Of a stretch of DNA of 18,884 nucleotides, positions 12,534-18,884 are shown in pieces; the stretch's first letter is position 1; each line of letters opens with the position of its first letter. The position numbers and the translations under genes were made by a program. Where the stretch lies: NCBI GenBank assembly GCA_023667385.1, contig JAMPAE010000010.1:1-18884 (forward strand), written 5' to 3'. Under the pieces are notes generated by a model that saw nothing but the letters and a program-made list of their open reading frames with translations, searched no databases and had not been told where the DNA came from. This DNA comes from Ruminococcus sp. GTDB taxonomy: Bacteria > Bacillota > Clostridia > Oscillospirales > Acutalibacteraceae.

Positions 12534-13799
12534 ATGAGTTTTCCGGTTTACAAACATGAAAAAAGCAGAGAGTGGTTCACAAGAGCCGCCAATGTTATTC
12601 CTTCAGGTATCTATGGTCATCTCGGCCCTGCCGAAGGTCAGTTCATCCCCGTTTCAAATTGGCCCCTTTTCTCTGAAAAGGCACAGGGCTCATATTTGTG
12701 GGACGTAGACGGCAATAAATATATTGACTATATGTGCGCATACGGTCCGAACGTTATCGGCTATAACGACCCCGACGTTGACGCTGCTGCAAAAGCTCAG
12801 CTTGAGCTTGGCAACTGCACCACAACTCCGTCAAAGGTAATGGCTGAATGCGCCGAGCTTCTTGTTGACACTGTTAACTGCGCAGACTGGGCATTCTTTG
12901 CAAAAAACGGCAATGACGCAACTCAGGGCGCAATCATGTGCGCAAGAGCATATACACACAGAAAGAAAATCCTCATGTTCAAGGGTTATTATCACGGTGT
13001 ATCACCGTGGTGCATGAAGAAGGACTATCCCGGTGTTCTTGAAGAGGATGTTGCAAATAACATCATTCTTCCGTGGAACGACATTCCTGCACTTGAAAGA
13101 GCAATTGCAGAAAACAAAGGTCAGATTGCAGCTCTCATCGCTCAGCCATATGACCACGGCAATTTTTATGATAACTCATTCCCCGAAGAGGGATTCTGGC
13201 AGAAAGTCAGAGAAATCTGCACAAAAAATGACATTGTTCTCATCATTGACGACGTTCGTGCAGGCTTCAGGCTTGACCTTGCAGGCTCAGACCATTACTT
13301 CGGCTTTGAAGCTGACCTCATCTGTTTCTGCAAAGCTCTTGCAAACGGCTATAATATGTCAGCAATCTGCGGCAAGGAATTTCTTAAAAGTGCAATGAGC
13401 GGTCTTTCATATACCGGCTCCTATTGGATGAGCGCAGTTCCGTTTGCAGCTTGCATTGCTTGCATCAACAAAATGAAAAAGCTTGACACACCAAAGCTTT
13501 TCCTTGAAAAAGGCACAAAGCTCACAGACGGACTCAAAGCAACTGCAAAAGAACACGGCATTGACCTTGTTGTTTCAGGTGCACCTGCACTTTTCTATCT
13601 CAGAATCGCAAACGATGACAGCCTTGTGCTTCATCAGGAATGGGTTTCTGAAATGGTAAGCAGAGGAATTTTCCTTGCAAGCCATCATAACCACTTCATG
13701 AATGCTTCACTTTCCGATAAGGACATCAAGCACACACTTGCAGTTGCAGACGAATGCTTCGGTATTGTTGCAAAAAATCATCCTGAAATTTTCGGATGA
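12534..13799 (+). CDS. Class III PLP-dependent aminotransferase, glutamate-1-semialdehyde aminomutase-like
   Basis: This fold-type I PLP enzyme (421 residues) belongs to aminotransferase class III. It transfers an amino group to a ketone or aldehyde, or moves it within a molecule. Seen are WDVDGNKYIDYMCAYGPNVIGYNDP (56-80), KNGNDATQGAIMCAR (124-138), YYHG (152-155), IIDDVRAGFRLDLAGSD (237-253) and the PLP lysine Lys267 in CKALANGY. GLSYTGSYWMSAVPFAA follows. Two family Glu positions are Asp here: NG-N-D-A instead of SG-x-E-A, and D-D-V instead of D-E-V. This marks a subgroup distinct from true HemL. There are no other heme genes nearby, which also argues against HemL. AAGGAGG gives a perfect start. 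It lies between SCP2-like protein A and the split transketolase, pointing to amination of a ketone made in the same pathway. Confidence 0.85.
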   Translation: MSFPVYKHEKSREWFTRAANVIPSGIYGHLGPAEGQFIPVSNWPLFSEKAQGSYLWDVDGNKYIDYMCAYGPNVIGYNDPDVDAAAKAQLELGNCTTTPSKVMAECAELLVDTVNCADWAFFAKNGNDATQGAIMCARAYTHRKKILMFKGYYHGVSPWCMKKDYPGVLEEDVANNIILPWNDIPALERAIAENKGQIAALIAQPYDHGNFYDNSFPEEGFWQKVREICTKNDIVLIIDDVRAGFRLDLAGSDHYFGFEADLICFCKALANGYNMSAICGKEFLKSAMSGLSYTGSYWMSAVPFAACIACINKMKKLDTPKLFLEKGTKLTDGLKATAKEHGIDLVVSGAPALFYLRIANDDSLVLHQEWVSEMVSRGIFLASHHNHFMNASLSDKDIKHTLAVADECFGIVAKNHPEIFG

Positions 13800-13853
13800 G
13801 TTGTGCATATAGCAATGATGCGTGAAAGATTTCATAAATAAATTAAGTATATA

Positions 13854-13893
13854 CCGCAGAGATGGCTGAGTTGCTGCCTCTGCGGTTATTTCA
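13854..13893 (+). terminator. Probable terminator after the aminotransferase gene
   Basis: CCGCAGAG (13854-13861) pairs with CTCTGCGG (13878-13885) around a 16-base loop. TTATTTCATT follows, which is a weak U tract, so some read-through into the transketolase unit is possible. Confidence 0.6.
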
Positions 13894-13901
13894 TTACAAT
13901 A

Positions 13902-13924
13902 TTTTTCCTTGTCAAAAGGAAAAA
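13902..13924. other. 9-bp hairpin upstream of the transketolase promoter
   Basis: TTTTTCCTT (13902-13910) and AAGGAAAAA (13916-13924) enclose GTCAA. It is AT-rich, and no clear role is visible. Confidence 0.3.
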
Positions 13925-13978
13925 CGAACGAAAAAAGATGTCAAAATATACATTTTTTTGTTGTTTTTAACATTTCTG

Positions 13979-14008
13979 TTGAAATTTTGGTGCACCATAT
14001 AGTATAAT
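13979..14008 (+). promoter_or_regulatory. Promoter of the split-transketolase operon with a palindrome in the spacer
   Basis: TTGAAA (13979-13984), an 18-base spacer and perfect TATAAT (14003-14008). The spacer holds the perfect palindrome TGGTGCACCA (13988-13997), placed exactly where a repressor would block RNA polymerase. This promoter makes the transketolase genes a separate unit from the aminotransferase operon. Confidence 0.7.
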
Positions 14009-14017
14009 CATATATAT

Positions 14018-14073
14018 AAAATCGAATTGCCGATTTTGTTGAAAACCTCACAAGGTTTTGTATTTTTTATTTT
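14018..14073 (+). promoter_or_regulatory. Transketolase leader with two hairpins and a U tract, candidate attenuator
   Basis: AAAATCG / CGATTTT (14018-14024 / 14031-14037) forms a first hairpin. AAAACCT / AGGTTTT (14042-14048 / 14053-14059) forms a second, followed by GTATTTTTTATTTT (to 14073). The second has terminator form although it lies after the promoter and before the SD at 14077. This is the arrangement of transcription attenuation. The stems are short and AT-rich, so strength is uncertain. Confidence 0.45.
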
Positions 14074-14089
14074 AACGGAGGAAAACATT

Positions 14090-14968
14090 ATGCCACTTTC
14101 AAAGCAGGAATGGCTTGCCCTTGAAAAAAAGGCCTATGAGCTTCGCAAGCTCTGCCTTCAAACAACTGCATGGGCAGGCAGCGGTCATATCGGCGGCGGT
14201 ATGAGCGTCATGGACCTTCTCACGGTTCTTTATCACAAATATCTCAACGTTAAAGTTGAAGACCCAAAGTGGGAGGACAGAGACAGATTTATTCTTTCAA
14301 AAGGACACGCAGCCGTTGCATATGCTCCCGTCCTTTGCGACAAGGGCTTCAACGACCCTGAACAGCTTAAAACCTTCAACCTCAGCGGTTCCAAAATGGG
14401 TATGCACCTTGATTCAAACAAGGTTGTGGGCGTTGACGCATCAACAGGCTCACTCGGTCACGGCGTATCAATTGCAGCAGGCACAGCACTTGCAGCAAGA
14501 GTTCTCGGTAAGGATTATCTAACCTATGTTGTAACAGGTGACGGTGAGCTTGGAGAAGGCTCAAACTGGGAGGGCTTCATGACCCTTAATCACTATCAGT
14601 GCTCAAACTGCATCGTTTTTGTTGACCGCAACCATTGCATGATTGACGGACCGACAGAGGATGTTATGAAGCTTGAGCCGCTTGCAGATAAGTTCACCGC
14701 TTTCGGCTTCAACACAGTTGTCATCGACGGCAACAACATCAGCGAGCTTTGCAGCGCAATTGACGGCGCGATTGAACGCTCAAAAGCACCGTGCGCTCCA
14801 ACCTGCATCATCATGGATACCAAAAAGGGCGCAGGCATCAAATCAATCGCAGGCGACTATCTGTGGCACTATGGCGGAATTGACGATGCTTTGTTTGAAA
14901 AGTTCAACAAAGATCTTGACGAAGACTATGCTGAGCGTGTTGCTCGTGCAGAAAAGGAGGGCAAATAA
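14090..14968 (+). CDS. Split transketolase, N-terminal (ThDP pyrophosphate-binding) subunit
   Basis: Transketolases move a two-carbon ketol unit between a ketose and an aldehyde using thiamine diphosphate. This 292-residue polypeptide is only the N-terminal half. Motifs are SGHIGGGMS (31-39), SKGHA (70-74), STGSLGHG (118-125), and the Mg/ThDP motif GDGELGEGSNWE (150-161). DRN (179-181) and IDG (185-187) complete the metal-binding region. The other half is encoded by the next gene, 2 bases on. The ATG at 14090 is chosen because GGAGG (14077-14081) is correctly spaced; upstream in-frame sequence is the leader hairpin region. Split transketolases occur in archaea, in Clostridia and in dedicated pathways such as apulose phosphate catabolism. 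The context here (aminotransferase, SCP2-like proteins) suggests a dedicated biosynthetic enzyme instead of the housekeeping pentose pathway, but the latter cannot be excluded. Confidence 0.9.
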   Translation: MPLSKQEWLALEKKAYELRKLCLQTTAWAGSGHIGGGMSVMDLLTVLYHKYLNVKVEDPKWEDRDRFILSKGHAAVAYAPVLCDKGFNDPEQLKTFNLSGSKMGMHLDSNKVVGVDASTGSLGHGVSIAAGTALAARVLGKDYLTYVVTGDGELGEGSNWEGFMTLNHYQCSNCIVFVDRNHCMIDGPTEDVMKLEPLADKFTAFGFNTVVIDGNNISELCSAIDGAIERSKAPCAPTCIIMDTKKGAGIKSIAGDYLWHYGGIDDALFEKFNKDLDEDYAERVARAEKEGK

Positions 14969-14970
14969 TC

Positions 14971-15981
14971 ATGGCAGGCGGATTTGTTTACACATCAATT
15001 GACCAGACCTCGCTTTCAACAGCGGAAATTTACGGTAAGACCCTTGCTGACATCATCATCAACGACCCGAAGGTTGTTGCAATCACGGCTGACCTTGCAA
15101 AATCAACAAAGCTTGGTGAAGTGCTTAAAGTTTGCCCTGAAAGAGTCTTCAATGTCGGCATCGCAGAACAGGATATGTTCGGCGTAGCAGCCGGTATGGC
15201 AAGAGCAGGACTCACACCGTTCCTTTCAGGCTTCTCAGCTTTCACATCAATGAGAGCCTGCGATCAGCTTCACACCGACATTTGCTATCAGAATGTTAAC
15301 GCAAAAATCATTGCTACCCATGCAGGCACATCATTCGGTCAGGCAGGTTCAACCCACCATGCAATCACCGACCTTGCAATCACAAGAGCAATGCCGAACC
15401 TCACGGTTATCGTTCCTGCTGACGGAATCGAAACCGCAAATGCAGTCAAGGCTGCCTATGAAAACTTCGGCCCATATTACATACGCATCAACCGTGGCTT
15501 CGACCGTGTGCTTTATGACAACATGGATTACGGCTTTGAAGTTGGCAAAGCTGTTGAAGTTCACGAGGGTACTGACATCACTGTCATTGCCTGCGGCTCA
15601 TGTGTATTCCAGGCAAGAGAAGCTGCAAAATTCCTTGAAAATTCAGACGGACTCAAAGTTCGTGTGCTTAATATGCACACAATCAAGCCGATTGATAAAG
15701 ACGCAATCATCAAAGCTGTTATGGATACACGCAGAATCATCACTGTTGAAGATCACAGTGTGATCGGCGGTCTCGGCTCGGCAGTTGCAGAAGTTGTTGT
15801 TGATTCAGGAAAGGCTTGTGCTTTCAAAATGCTCGGTCATAATGATAAGTTCGCACCAATCGGTCTGCATGAGGACATTATGGCTGAAGTTGGCATTGAT
15901 TCAAACGGAATCATCAATGCTGTGCGTGAAGTTATGAAGAAAGACTTTGAAGAAGACGACAACTGGGACGATGAATTTTAA
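14971..15981 (+). CDS. Split transketolase, C-terminal (pyrimidine-binding) subunit
   Basis: This 336-residue partner supplies the pyrimidine-binding and C-terminal domains of the transketolase. NVGIAEQDMFGVAAGMARAG (61-80) carries Glu66, which activates ThDP. GSTHHAITDLAITRAMPNLTVIVPAD (126-151) is the next hallmark. ACGSCVFQAREAAKFLE and VRVLNMHTIKPID with TVEDHSVIGGLGSAVAEV form the C-terminal domain. With the upstream subunit it makes one active site at the interface. The SD AAAGGAGG lies inside the end of the upstream gene, so translation is tightly coupled. The acidic tail EEDDNWDDEF is unusual. It is not DXS: two polypeptides, and the N-subunit motif SGHIGGG differs from the GHxGP motif of DXS. 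SCP2-like protein B follows after 98 bases. Confidence 0.9.
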   Translation: MAGGFVYTSIDQTSLSTAEIYGKTLADIIINDPKVVAITADLAKSTKLGEVLKVCPERVFNVGIAEQDMFGVAAGMARAGLTPFLSGFSAFTSMRACDQLHTDICYQNVNAKIIATHAGTSFGQAGSTHHAITDLAITRAMPNLTVIVPADGIETANAVKAAYENFGPYYIRINRGFDRVLYDNMDYGFEVGKAVEVHEGTDITVIACGSCVFQAREAAKFLENSDGLKVRVLNMHTIKPIDKDAIIKAVMDTRRIITVEDHSVIGGLGSAVAEVVVDSGKACAFKMLGHNDKFAPIGLHEDIMAEVGIDSNGIINAVREVMKKDFEEDDNWDDEF

Positions 15982-16041
15982 TGGTGGAAATTCTGAGTTA
16001 ATTTGATGGCACACACCTCAGATTATCAGAGCTTCCATAAA

Positions 16042-16065
16042 GATATAACTGAAATAAGTTATATC
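16042..16065 (+). other. 9-bp hairpin just before SCP2-like gene B
   Basis: GATATAACT (16042-16050) and AGTTATATC (16057-16065) enclose GAAATA. It ends about 5 bases before the GGAG of the ribosome binding site and could modulate translation or processing of the intercistronic RNA. No promoter is evident between the transketolase gene and this one. Confidence 0.4.
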
Positions 16066-16079
16066 GGAAAGGAGCAAAA

Positions 16080-16907
16080 ATGTTATCACAAGATGCAATT
16101 TTTACAAATAAAATTTTCCTGAATGCTGCGCTCCCACTTGTTAAAACAATTGCAACAGATGTTCCGTCGCTTGCAAAGTGCTTTGAGCATACACACGCTG
16201 TTATTCAGGTCAGTGCTCTTTGCGATGAAGTGCCCGAAGGCAAAGTCGGAATGCACTTTGTTGTTAACGGGGACACAGACATGGGCGACAAAAAGGGCAC
16301 AGAGTGGCTTGTTCACACCTGCCTGACGAAAGATCCGCACATTGAGCTTGAATTTAAAAGCGTTGAAGCACTCAACGGATTTTTCAAGGGGAACATCACC
16401 CTCGGAGCAATCCCAAAAATCCGTGGCTTCAAAAAAGCAGGAACTCTTGTTTCGTTTGTCAGGGTTTTGCTCAAAATGTCATCGGTTCTGACAGCAAAAG
16501 AAGCACCGAAAGACATCAAGGAGCAGGAGCTTATGGTGAAATGCTTCTTCTATCTGCTTTCAAGCGGTATCAGCCAGCTCAACAAAGCAGGTCACGAGGA
16601 GGTTCACGATTGGGCTCTGAAAAGCCCCGACCGTGTTTACGCATGGGCAGTTGACGGCAATCCTCAGGTTTCTGCATATATTCGTGTTAAAGCAGGCAAA
16701 ACAAGAGCCGGCAGAGGCGAATATAAACGTGCGATGCCGTTTTTCACAATGCGCTTCGACAGCTTTGAAAGCGCACTCGGCATTCTTCTCGGCACAGCAG
16801 ATATGCTTGAATCCGTCAGACAGGGCAAGCTCATCATGGATGGTGCTCCTGAATTCGGCGGTCAAATCGGCACATATATGCTGACTGTCGCAGGTTACGC
16901 ACAGTAA
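16080..16907 (+). CDS. SCP2-like protein B, paralogue of the protein at 11759-12520
   Basis: The 275-residue protein has the same plan as protein A: a helical start, an SCP2-like unit, a helical linker and a second SCP2-like unit. Corresponding pieces are FEFKS-type IELEFKSVEALNGFFKGNIT in unit 1 and KGF-type IRGFKKAG. The linker LMVKCFFYLLSSGISQL compares with KLMFYLISVAIAQI in A. Unit 2 has PFFTMRFDSFESALGILLGTADMLESVRQGKLIMDGAPEFGGQIG. The last of these is a clear SCP2 pattern (F-x-S, G, GKL-x-x-x-G). Identity to A is low, so the duplication is old or the proteins have different partners. AAAGGAG precedes the ATG. It is read with the split transketolase and closed by a terminator. A lipid or acyl-CoA binding role is inferred, not shown. 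Confidence 0.65.
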   Translation: MLSQDAIFTNKIFLNAALPLVKTIATDVPSLAKCFEHTHAVIQVSALCDEVPEGKVGMHFVVNGDTDMGDKKGTEWLVHTCLTKDPHIELEFKSVEALNGFFKGNITLGAIPKIRGFKKAGTLVSFVRVLLKMSSVLTAKEAPKDIKEQELMVKCFFYLLSSGISQLNKAGHEEVHDWALKSPDRVYAWAVDGNPQVSAYIRVKAGKTRAGRGEYKRAMPFFTMRFDSFESALGILLGTADMLESVRQGKLIMDGAPEFGGQIGTYMLTVAGYAQ

Positions 16908-16923
16908 GAACAACAATAAAATT

Positions 16924-16960
16924 AAACGGTACAGCTTTTAAACTGTACCGTTTTTAATTT
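16924..16960. terminator. Terminator after the SCP2/transketolase operon, bidirectional
   Basis: AAACGGTACAG (16924-16934) pairs with CTGTACCGTTT (16943-16953), 11 bp, and TTTTTAATTT follows on the plus strand. On the minus strand AATTTTATT follows, so it can also end the GNAT transcript. Confidence 0.88.
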
Positions 16961-16962
16961 AG

Positions 16963-17481
16963 CTAAAAATCCATTTCTTCACGCAAAATGGAATACATAT
17001 AATATGAATGCACTTTTCCGTTTTTATAAATGCCGTTTCGCATTGTACCCTCATATGTAAAGCCTGCTTTTTCCAAAACACGCTTTGAGCCGATGTTGTA
17101 ATCAAATATTCCGGCATAAATACGGACAATATCAAATTTTGAAAAAGCCTCTTTGCAAATCATCTTCACAGCTTCGGACATAATTCCGTGATTCCAAAAA
17201 TCCTCTCCGAGCCAATAACCGACTTCGGCAGATTTTTCATAGATGTCATCCTGAATCAACACACTGACAGTACCGACGGCTTTTCCGTCAACAACAATTG
17301 CACGAACAATTTGTTTCTTTCCTTCGTTTGCGATGCAGTCATTGATAAAAAATTCAGCGGCAGCTAACGTATACGGATAAGGAAAAACATTGCGTAAATT
17401 TGCAGCGATTTTCAGGTTGTTCGCTTGCACAGCAAGTGATTGAGCATCGTCAATTTTCCATTCTCTTAAAGTGAAATCCAT
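16963..17481 (-). CDS. GNAT acetyltransferase, RimJ/RimL-like
   Basis: This 172-residue acetyl-CoA-dependent N-acetyltransferase has the layout of the RimJ/RimL group. LREWKIDDAQSLAVQANN (4-21) is the typical start. AVGTVSVLI with SAEVGYWLGEDFWNHGIMSEAVKMICKEAF (about 68-114) gives motif A, in which W-x-x-G-I/Y-x-x-E-A is conserved; the Q/R-x-x-G-x-G/A loop is relaxed to FWNHGIM. YNIGSKRVLEKAGFTYEGTMRNGIYKNGKVHSYYMYSIL (about 128-166) is the family's C-terminal signature. The substrate may be a protein N-terminus or a small amine; this is not decidable here. AGGAGG precedes the ATG at 17479-17481, and a perfect consensus promoter lies upstream. It is probably monocistronic. Confidence 0.88.
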   Translation of the reverse strand: MDFTLREWKIDDAQSLAVQANNLKIAANLRNVFPYPYTLAAAEFFINDCIANEGKKQIVRAIVVDGKAVGTVSVLIQDDIYEKSAEVGYWLGEDFWNHGIMSEAVKMICKEAFSKFDIVRIYAGIFDYNIGSKRVLEKAGFTYEGTMRNGIYKNGKVHSYYMYSILREEMDF

Positions 17482-17515
17482 TATAGCGACCTCCTAATGT
17501 GATGATATTTCGGCT

Positions 17516-17544
17516 ATTATATGATATAAGTATTGTCATGTCAA
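17516..17544 (-). promoter_or_regulatory. Perfect consensus sigma-A promoter for the GNAT gene
   Basis: On the minus strand TTGACA (17539-17544), a 17-base spacer and TATAAT (17516-17521): all twelve bases match. No terminator is visible between this promoter and the acetyltransferase gene upstream, so read-through is possible. Confidence 0.8.
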
Positions 17545-17558
17545 GAAGTTAGCGCTTT

Positions 17559-18173
17559 TTATTTCAGCTTGTCCCTGTCAAGCCGCTTGCCCTTAAAATA
17601 AAACTCCTCGTCATGCTCGCTGATTTCTCTCATCACACGGCACGGGTTGCCGACTGCAACAACATTTGCCGGTATGTCTTTTGTGACAACGCTGCCTGCG
17701 CCGATGACGGTGTTGTTGCCGATTGAAACGCCGGGAAGAATCAATGCGCCTGCACCGATCCAGCAGTTTTTGCCAATGTGAACCGACATATTATATTGAT
17801 AGCCCTCCTCACGCAAATCAGGAACGATTGGATGCCCTGCGGTTGCAACGGTGACGTTTGGACCGAACATTGTGTTGTCGCCAACATAAATGTGCGTATC
17901 ATCAACCAGCGTCAGCCCGAAGTTTGCATAAACCCAATTGCCGAAATGCACGTGAGCACCGCCCCAGTTTGAGTGAAACGGCGGCTCTATGTAGCAGTTT
18001 TCACCAATTTCAGCGAACATCTTTTTCATCATTTCCTGACGCTTTTTTTGTTCAAGCGGACGTGTCATGTTAAAGTCATAAAGCAGTTCAAGGTGCTGTA
18101 GCTGTTCCTGCATGATTTCATCATCGGTTGGCAGATATAAATCTCCTGTGTGCAGTTTATCTTTCATATTCAT
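17559..18173 (-). CDS. Maltose/galactoside O-acetyltransferase family (left-handed beta-helix)
   Basis: This 204-residue hexapeptide-repeat sugar O-acetyltransferase resembles Maa/LacA. The N-terminal MacA-like domain (Mac) is seen as DKLHTGDLYLPTDDEIMQEQL. The beta-helix follows with ENCYIEPPFHSNWGGAHVHFG, NFGLTLVDDTHIYVGDNTMFGPNVTVATAGHP (His is the catalytic base), NCWIGAGALILPGVSIG and NTVIGAGSVVTKDIPANVVAVGNPCRVMR. Such enzymes acetylate maltose, glucose or galactosides, perhaps for detoxifying excess sugar. The ATG at 18171-18173 is chosen because AAAGGAG lies 8 bases upstream; the in-frame ATG 21 bases further up would place that SD inside the coding sequence. It has its own promoter. 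Confidence 0.92.
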   Translation of the reverse strand: MNMKDKLHTGDLYLPTDDEIMQEQLQHLELLYDFNMTRPLEQKKRQEMMKKMFAEIGENCYIEPPFHSNWGGAHVHFGNWVYANFGLTLVDDTHIYVGDNTMFGPNVTVATAGHPIVPDLREEGYQYNMSVHIGKNCWIGAGALILPGVSIGNNTVIGAGSVVTKDIPANVVAVGNPCRVMREISEHDEEFYFKGKRLDRDKLK

Positions 18174-18233
18174 GGCATTTTCTCCTTTTTTCATTGAATC
18201 ACCGCAAGCTTAAAGCGATGAAGCTGTTTTTAT

Positions 18234-18262
18234 ATTATAGCCATGGATAAATAGTTTTTCAT
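18234..18262 (-). promoter_or_regulatory. Probable promoter for the O-acetyltransferase gene
   Basis: On the minus strand ATGAAA (18257-18262), a 17-base spacer and perfect TATAAT (18234-18239). Confidence 0.55.
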
Positions 18263-18304
18263 ATAACAATTCAGTGATTTATGTAGTTTTTACGATATTG
18301 TTTA

Positions 18305-18339
18305 CGGGCAAGGCTTACCTGATTTGCAAACCTTACCCG
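18305..18339 (-). terminator. Possible terminator hairpin after the YpeB-like fragment
   Basis: On the minus strand CGGGTAAGG pairs with CCTTGCCCG (9 bp, one G-U) around a 17-base loop. No U tract follows, so the call is weak. It lies 17 bases past the stop codon. Confidence 0.4.
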
Positions 18340-18355
18340 CATACTTTAATTATAA

Positions 18356-18847
18356 TTATCTTGTCAGTACCCCGTCATCGGAATAAAGCAGAAGCAGAAT
18401 GTCGGCTTCTGTTCCCGTTTCAACGTCAATATAAACGAGAACCTCCTGCTTTTTGCTGTCACGACAGTGAAACTCATAGCAGAGCTTTTCAGTGCCGTAG
18501 TTTGTCGGAATGACTGCTGCGGCAGTTGAAAGCACCGCAAGCTCAGAGGAGAGTGCAGCCTTTGCTTTGCTGAGAGTAATCTTCATCTCCGGCAGGTCAC
18601 GTTCACAGTGATTCATCAGGTAACCCCTGGCGTCAACGGCAACAATAGCCCCCGAATCAAGCGCAACGCTGACCTTAATTAAGTCTGCATAGTAAATTAT
18701 GCCGTCACTTTTATGGGCATAGTTCACCGTACAGATGCCGTCATAAATTGAATAGTAGCTTTCATTCATGCTGACAAAACCAATTTTTGAAAGGAACTCT
18801 TTTCCTCGCTTTGTTGCTTCTTTTTCGCTGATGACGGATTTGCCCAA
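18356..18847 (-). pseudogene. YpeB-like (PepSY) C-terminal fragment, N-terminal part missing
   Basis: YpeB is the membrane partner of the cortex-lytic enzyme SleB in spore germination; its C-terminal half is made of PepSY domains. The 163 codons here match that last section: ISEKEATKRGKEFL, YADLIKVSVALDSGAIVAVDARGYLMNHCERDLP, LCYEFHC and VYIDVETGTEADILLLL. Full YpeB is about 450 residues. The frame is open back only to a TGA about 24 bases upstream of the first possible start, a TTG at 18847 without an SD. The 38 bases beyond also carry a stop in each of the other frames. Thus the fragment is either a decayed gene (frameshift or deletion) or a short stand-alone PepSY protein with a poor start. 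The family call is good; the pseudogene call is inference because the upstream DNA is outside the window. Confidence 0.6.
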
Positions 18848-18884
18848 TTTGACTATAATCCGATTTCATGGTTCAATGTTGTGG

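Noticed and set aside
14090..15981. 1-deoxyxylulose-5-phosphate synthase
   Set aside because: DXS is a single chain of about 620 residues. Here there are two genes with transketolase-type motifs (SGHIGGG, GDGELGEG, GIAEQD).
16560..16916. 118-residue minus-strand frame inside SCP2-like gene B
   Set aside because: Antisense shadow with no SD; plus-strand codon use and homology to protein A support the plus-strand gene.
18244..18252. TTATCCATGG-like DnaA box near the O-acetyltransferase promoter (minus strand)
   Set aside because: Two mismatches to the consensus, isolated, and 18 kb from dnaA; expected by chance.

Overview
The window looks like chromosomal DNA from a low-GC, spore-forming member of the Clostridia, probably a gut Ruminococcaceae/Oscillospiraceae-type organism. 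The basis is AT-rich spacers, AGGAGG-type ribosome binding sites before nearly every gene, consensus sigma-A promoters (TTGACA-17-TATAAT), the protein families present, and a YpeB-type (spore germination) domain at the right end. The left edge holds the start of dnaA, reading off the window to the left. Most genes to its right point away from it, so the spacer at 366-656 is a plausible part of the replication origin region.

Layout. 1-656: dnaA 5' end and an AT-rich divergent spacer. 657-2132: two base-excision repair genes, an OGG-type 8-oxoguanine glycosylase and endonuclease III, closed by a terminator. 2211-3787: a LytTR regulator followed by a three-helix membrane protein of unknown function. 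3943-5208 (minus): a LytR-CpsA-Psr-like membrane protein that has lost the usual catalytic motif, and a 45-residue Asn/Gln/Lys-only protein. 5344-7763: a GPH-type sugar:cation symporter paired with a small membrane protein carrying HExxH. 7765-8537: a palindromic interspersed repeat, then a membrane-anchored XRE regulator. 8540-9863 (minus): an SDR reductase of YmfI (EF-P 5-aminopentanone reductase) type and a flavin-reductase-fold protein, with a MATE exporter facing the other way (9881-11302).

11459-16953 is the most distinctive part: an intergenic stretch rich in palindromes and repeats, then an SCP2-like protein, a class III PLP aminotransferase, both halves of a split transketolase, and a second SCP2-like protein paralogous to the first. 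The aminotransferase and transketolase units have separate promoters, and the transketolase leader looks like an attenuator. These genes resemble an uncharacterised biosynthetic pathway in which a ThDP enzyme makes a hydroxyketone, a PLP enzyme aminates it, and two lipid-binding-type proteins handle a hydrophobic substrate. One possible product is a sphingoid-like aminodiol made without serine palmitoyltransferase. This is inference from gene content only.

16963-18884 (minus): a GNAT acetyltransferase, a maltose/galactoside O-acetyltransferase, and a YpeB-like C-terminal fragment cut off from any N-terminal part by stop codons in all three frames.

All calls come from reading the sequence by eye; no database search was run.
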